A stretch of DNA of 8,113 nucleotides. Source: Dehalococcoidia bacterium LH_S1 (lineage in GTDB: Bacteria > Chloroflexota > Dehalococcoidia > SZUA-161 > SpSt-899). The stretch is from the NCBI GenBank assembly GCA_023660035.1, contig JAGXOF010000039.1, positions 1 through 8,113 on the forward strand. Reading direction: 5' to 3'. The notes under the pieces are model-generated. The model saw only the letters and a list, made by a program, of their open reading frames with translations. It was not told the DNA's origin and did not search any database. A program made the position numbers and the translations under genes. Positions 6,455 through 8,113 of the stretch are shown in pieces. Position 1 is the stretch's first letter; each line of letters begins with the position of its first letter.

Positions 6455-6473
6455 CTTCCCTCGGGGAGGAAAG
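6455..6473 (+). terminator. Weak hairpin downstream of comM
   Basis: CTTCCCTC and GAGGAAAG can pair around a GGG loop with one C/A mismatch, starting 42 bases after the comM stop. It is followed by CCTTTAAAAG rather than a real T-run, so termination would be inefficient if it occurs. Confidence 0.25.
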
Positions 6474-6558
6474 CCTTTAAAAGCACTTCCAGAGGTAAAT
6501 GAAAGGGGGTTTCAAATAGCTACTTATATTATGCTATACCGCTGAACTCAGTATATTA

Positions 6559-6572
6559 AATACTTAAGTATT
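6559..6572. repeat. 14-bp perfect palindrome next to a transposase ribosome binding site
   Basis: AATACTTAAGTATT reads the same on both strands and ends one base before AAGGAGG. It belongs to the leader of the interrupted IS1634-type gene and could be a regulator site. The rest of 6413-6584 holds no gene; it is AT-rich around 6515-6575, with several TATATT/TATGCT-like boxes but no clear promoter pair. Confidence 0.35.
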
Positions 6573-6573
6573 A

Positions 6574-6602
6574 AGGAGGTTTGAATGAAGTTCAAAAAGT
6601 TT
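6574..6602 (+). pseudogene. 5' end of interrupted IS1634-type transposase gene (ribosome binding site plus six codons)
   Basis: AGGAGG (6574-6579 region) lies about 5 bases before an ATG at 6585, which opens MKFKKF. The IS1595-type element begins at 6603, directly after the sixth codon. The reading frame at 7741, immediately after that element, continues in the same phase as FVYHRLIESIRT, which is IS1634-type transposase sequence. I infer that these six codons are the original start of that gene. Typical relatives have roughly ten more residues before this motif, so a small deletion may have accompanied the insertion. Confidence 0.5.
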
Positions 6603-6630
6603 GGCTCTGTACGCAAGAACTGTTGCTAAG
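6603..6630 (+). repeat. Left terminal inverted repeat of the IS1595-type element
   Basis: It begins GGCTCTGTACGCA and ends GTTGCTAAG. Against the reverse complement of 7713-7740 it matches at 25 of 28 positions, the three differences falling in the middle six bases. Confidence 0.9.
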
Positions 6631-6684
6631 GGGTATATCTTAATGCTAACATGAGGTGAAATTTAGTAACGGAATGAGGTGGGC

Positions 6685-7717
6685 ATGGAGCGTTTCCCTC
6701 GTGTACAGCAGATAGTCGACCAATTGGGGCAGCTTACGGTTTCGGAGCAAGAGCAGTTGTACCGTGAACTGAGGCCGTGGGTGAGTGGCATCAAGGTTCA
6801 GATGGAGCAATAGATGGGCCTGCAAGAAATCCGGGATGCTCGGTTTAGCCAGGGCCTACACTGCGTGCGATGTGGTTCTTTGGCCATCAAACGCAACGGG
6901 CGGTTCCAAGACGAACAGGGTAACCTTACACAACGGTACCTGTGCAAGACTGGCGGCCGAACTTTCAACGAGCTGACAGGTACCCCGCTGGCCTACAGCA
7001 AGAAACAGTGGCTGTGGGGGCAGGCCGCCACCTACATGGTGGAAGGGCAATCCATCCGGAAGGCGGCGCAACACTTGGGGATCGACAAATGGACCGCATT
7101 TCGTTGGCGCCTCGGCGCCATTTCTCGCAACCGGATCTTAGCGGGGTAGTCGAGGCCGATGAGAGTTATTTCCACCAGTCGTATAAGGGCATGCGTTGCC
7201 TCGAGGAATGGCTGGGGCGCCAACCTCGAAAACGAGGCGAGCCACCCCACAAGCGAGGTCTCAGCAAGGAACAGGTGTGCGTCGTGGCGGCACGAGATCG
7301 GCACCAGCAGACGGTCGCCACGCTGGCGGGCTTGGGCAGCCTACTGATCGGAAGATTCAAACGATGCTCCAGCCCCGGCTCACCCATGCTACAACCATTT
7401 GCACCAACGGCACTAAGGCCTATCGCCGCCTATGCCGTGAGGCCAAGCTCCCACTCGTGGCAGTCAACGGCGGTAAACGCCTCCAGGGATCCATTTACCA
7501 CGTTAACAGCATCAACGCGTACCACAGCCGGCTTAAGGGTTGGATGGTGCGCTTCAAGGGCATGGCGACCCCGCACTTACAACACTATCTCTATTGGCAC
7601 CTCTTCACAGATCAAGCTACGAAGACAAGTCCGCTCACTGCAACTCGACAATTCCTCGTTGAAGCCTGCTGTACCACAGAGGCTGACTCAATTGCCAAAA
7701 TAAGGAGGGCCTCTTAG
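6685..7717 (+). pseudogene. IS1595-family transposase, broken by a stop codon and two frame changes
   Basis: The ancestral protein would be about 344 residues. It starts MERFPRVQQIVDQLG at 6685 (GAGGTGGGC just upstream). An in-frame TAG at 6811-6813 is followed at once by ATGGGCCTGCAAG in the same frame. The N-terminal part carries a zinc ribbon (CVRCGS ... YLCKTGGRTF), whose last cysteine is replaced by Gly, and a helix-turn-helix ending WTAFRWR. Near 7126-7140 the frame slips by -1 into SGVVEADESYF (first catalytic Asp), continuing through KRGLSKEQVCVVAARDRHQQ. Near 7329-7345 it slips by -1 again into TDRKIQTMLQPRLTHATTI, then CTNGTKAYRR, where relatives have Asp in the TDG motif, then NSINAYHSRLKGWMVRF. 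It ends at 7717. Two single-base deletions explain both slips. The multiple lesions argue for a dead gene rather than programmed recoding. Confidence 0.85.
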
Positions 7718-7740
7718 CAACACTTGCTGCGTACAGAGCC
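7713..7740 (-). repeat. Right terminal inverted repeat of the IS1595-type element
   Basis: Its reverse complement begins GGCTCTGTACGCA and ends GTTGCTAAG, matching the left end at 25 of 28 bases. The transposase stop codon (7715-7717) lies within it. Confidence 0.9.
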
Positions 7741-8113
7741 TTTGTTTATCACCGCCTGATCGAATCCATCCGTACCCCCAAAGGCCCTCGCCAGGCCGTT
7801 CTCCTCAACCTGGGTACGCTGGACATCCCCAGGGAAGAGTGGAAAACCCTGGCCAACCGCATCGAGGAGATCATCTCAGGTCAGAGATCCTTCCTTACTC
7901 CCACCCCGCATGTCGAGTCTTTAGCCCGGTATTTTGCTGGCCTGTTGCGCCAGAAGGAAATGCAAAGCGTTCCGGCTCCCGTATCCGAGCCGGAGTGGGA
8001 GACCGTTGACTTGAATTCTCAAAGTCAGACGGCACCTATCCAACAATGCTCTCTACCACGTATCGGACCGATTGTACCAGCACCGGCAGCAGATAGAGTC
8101 TGCCCTGGCGGAG
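7741..8113 (+). pseudogene. IS1634-type (IS4 superfamily) transposase remnant, interrupted and internally deleted
   Basis: Read from 7741, the frame gives YHRLIESIRTPKGPRQAVLL, NLGTLDIPREEWKTLANRIE and a helical stretch through RYFAGLLRQKEMQ. This is the characteristic N-terminal region of IS1634-type DDE transposases. After EPEWETVDLNSQ (about 8020) this frame loses resemblance. Another frame, open from about 8015, reads NNALYHVSDRLYQHRQQIES, which resembles a block normally found tens of residues further along, after the first catalytic region. The simplest reading is a deletion with frame change near 8000-8040 that removed the intervening domain. The gene has lost its continuous 5' end to the IS1595-type insertion and runs off the right edge, so the element's right terminus is not visible. 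The family call rests on remembered motifs. Confidence 0.65.

Larger units (their letters stand above)
6603..7740 (+). mobile_element. IS1595-family insertion sequence (1138 bp), degenerate
   Basis: The element is bounded by 28-bp terminal inverted repeats and contains one transposase gene reading left to right, whose stop codon lies inside the right repeat. The protein type (zinc ribbon, helix-turn-helix, then a DDE-like catalytic domain with VVEADESYF) and the overall size fit the IS1595 family. That family normally makes 8-bp target duplications. The flanks here (AAAAGTTT on the left, TTTGTTTA on the right) do not match, so the duplication is absent or eroded. The element sits inside an IS1634-type transposase gene. 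The transposase has several inactivating lesions, so it could move only if an intact copy elsewhere supplied the enzyme. Confidence 0.85.

Noticed and set aside
6811..7345. Programmed frameshifting or stop readthrough in the IS1595-type transposase
   Set aside because: No slippery heptamer is visible at either slip, and catalytic and zinc-binding residues are also lost, so simple decay is more likely.
6942..7703. Single 253-codon gene in the IS region
   Set aside because: Only its middle section (about 7140-7335) is genuine transposase; both ends are out-of-frame translation of the same broken gene.
1..8113. CRISPR array, tRNA or rRNA genes, or a defence system
   Set aside because: No regularly spaced repeats, tRNA cloverleaf or T-loop consensus, rRNA motif or defence-gene family was seen on either strand.

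Overview
The window looks like a mid-GC bacterial chromosome (roughly half G+C by eye) using the standard code. It holds a leftward metabolic gene cluster, a compact divergent regulatory region, a rightward AAA+ ATPase gene and a right-hand end made of decayed transposons. The lineage cannot be fixed from the sequence. The flavour of ArgH and the mix of IS1595- and IS1634-type elements would fit Chloroflexota (Dehalococcoidia-like) or another anaerobe, but this is a weak inference.

Left part (1-4336, all minus strand). In transcription order: argH (argininosuccinate lyase), rpe (ribulose-phosphate 3-epimerase), plsX (phosphate acyltransferase), a thioredoxin-like gene and a CorA-type divalent-cation transporter that runs off the left edge. 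argH and rpe overlap by 8 bases. trx and corA are separated by at most 10 bases, and plsX and trx by 22. A 136-base gap with a possible weak promoter lies between rpe and plsX, so this may be one operon or two. The genes belong to different pathways (arginine synthesis, pentose phosphate, phospholipid initiation, thiol redox, Mg/Co transport). The thioredoxin has all the fold landmarks but an unusual Ser-Cys-Lys-Pro-Cys active site.

Middle (4337-4888). A 67-codon minus-strand gene with a strong ribosome binding site encodes a small helical protein I do not recognise. Between it and comM are a GGTCAC-N4-GTGACC palindrome with extra TGTGA half-sites, a bulged hairpin, a long inverted repeat, and a near-consensus sigma-70 promoter (TTGACA-N17-TATGAT) for comM. 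The inverted repeat runs into the -35 box and so looks like an operator.

Right part (4889-6412, plus strand). A complete YifB/ComM-type magnesium-chelatase-like AAA+ ATPase (507 residues) with Walker A, Walker B and a cysteine cluster.

Right end (6413-8113). After a short intergenic stretch, the start of an IS1634-type transposase gene (good ribosome binding site, six codons) is cut by an inserted IS1595-family element of 1138 bp. That element has 28-bp terminal inverted repeats. Its transposase is broken by an in-frame TAG, two frame changes, loss of a zinc-ribbon cysteine and replacement of the second catalytic Asp by Asn. The interrupted IS1634-type reading frame resumes after the element and itself decays before the right edge. 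This is a nested, apparently dead, transposon site. I found no clear new defence or metabolic system. The best leads are the atypical thioredoxin in its cluster, the small unknown protein and the operator-like DNA in front of comM.
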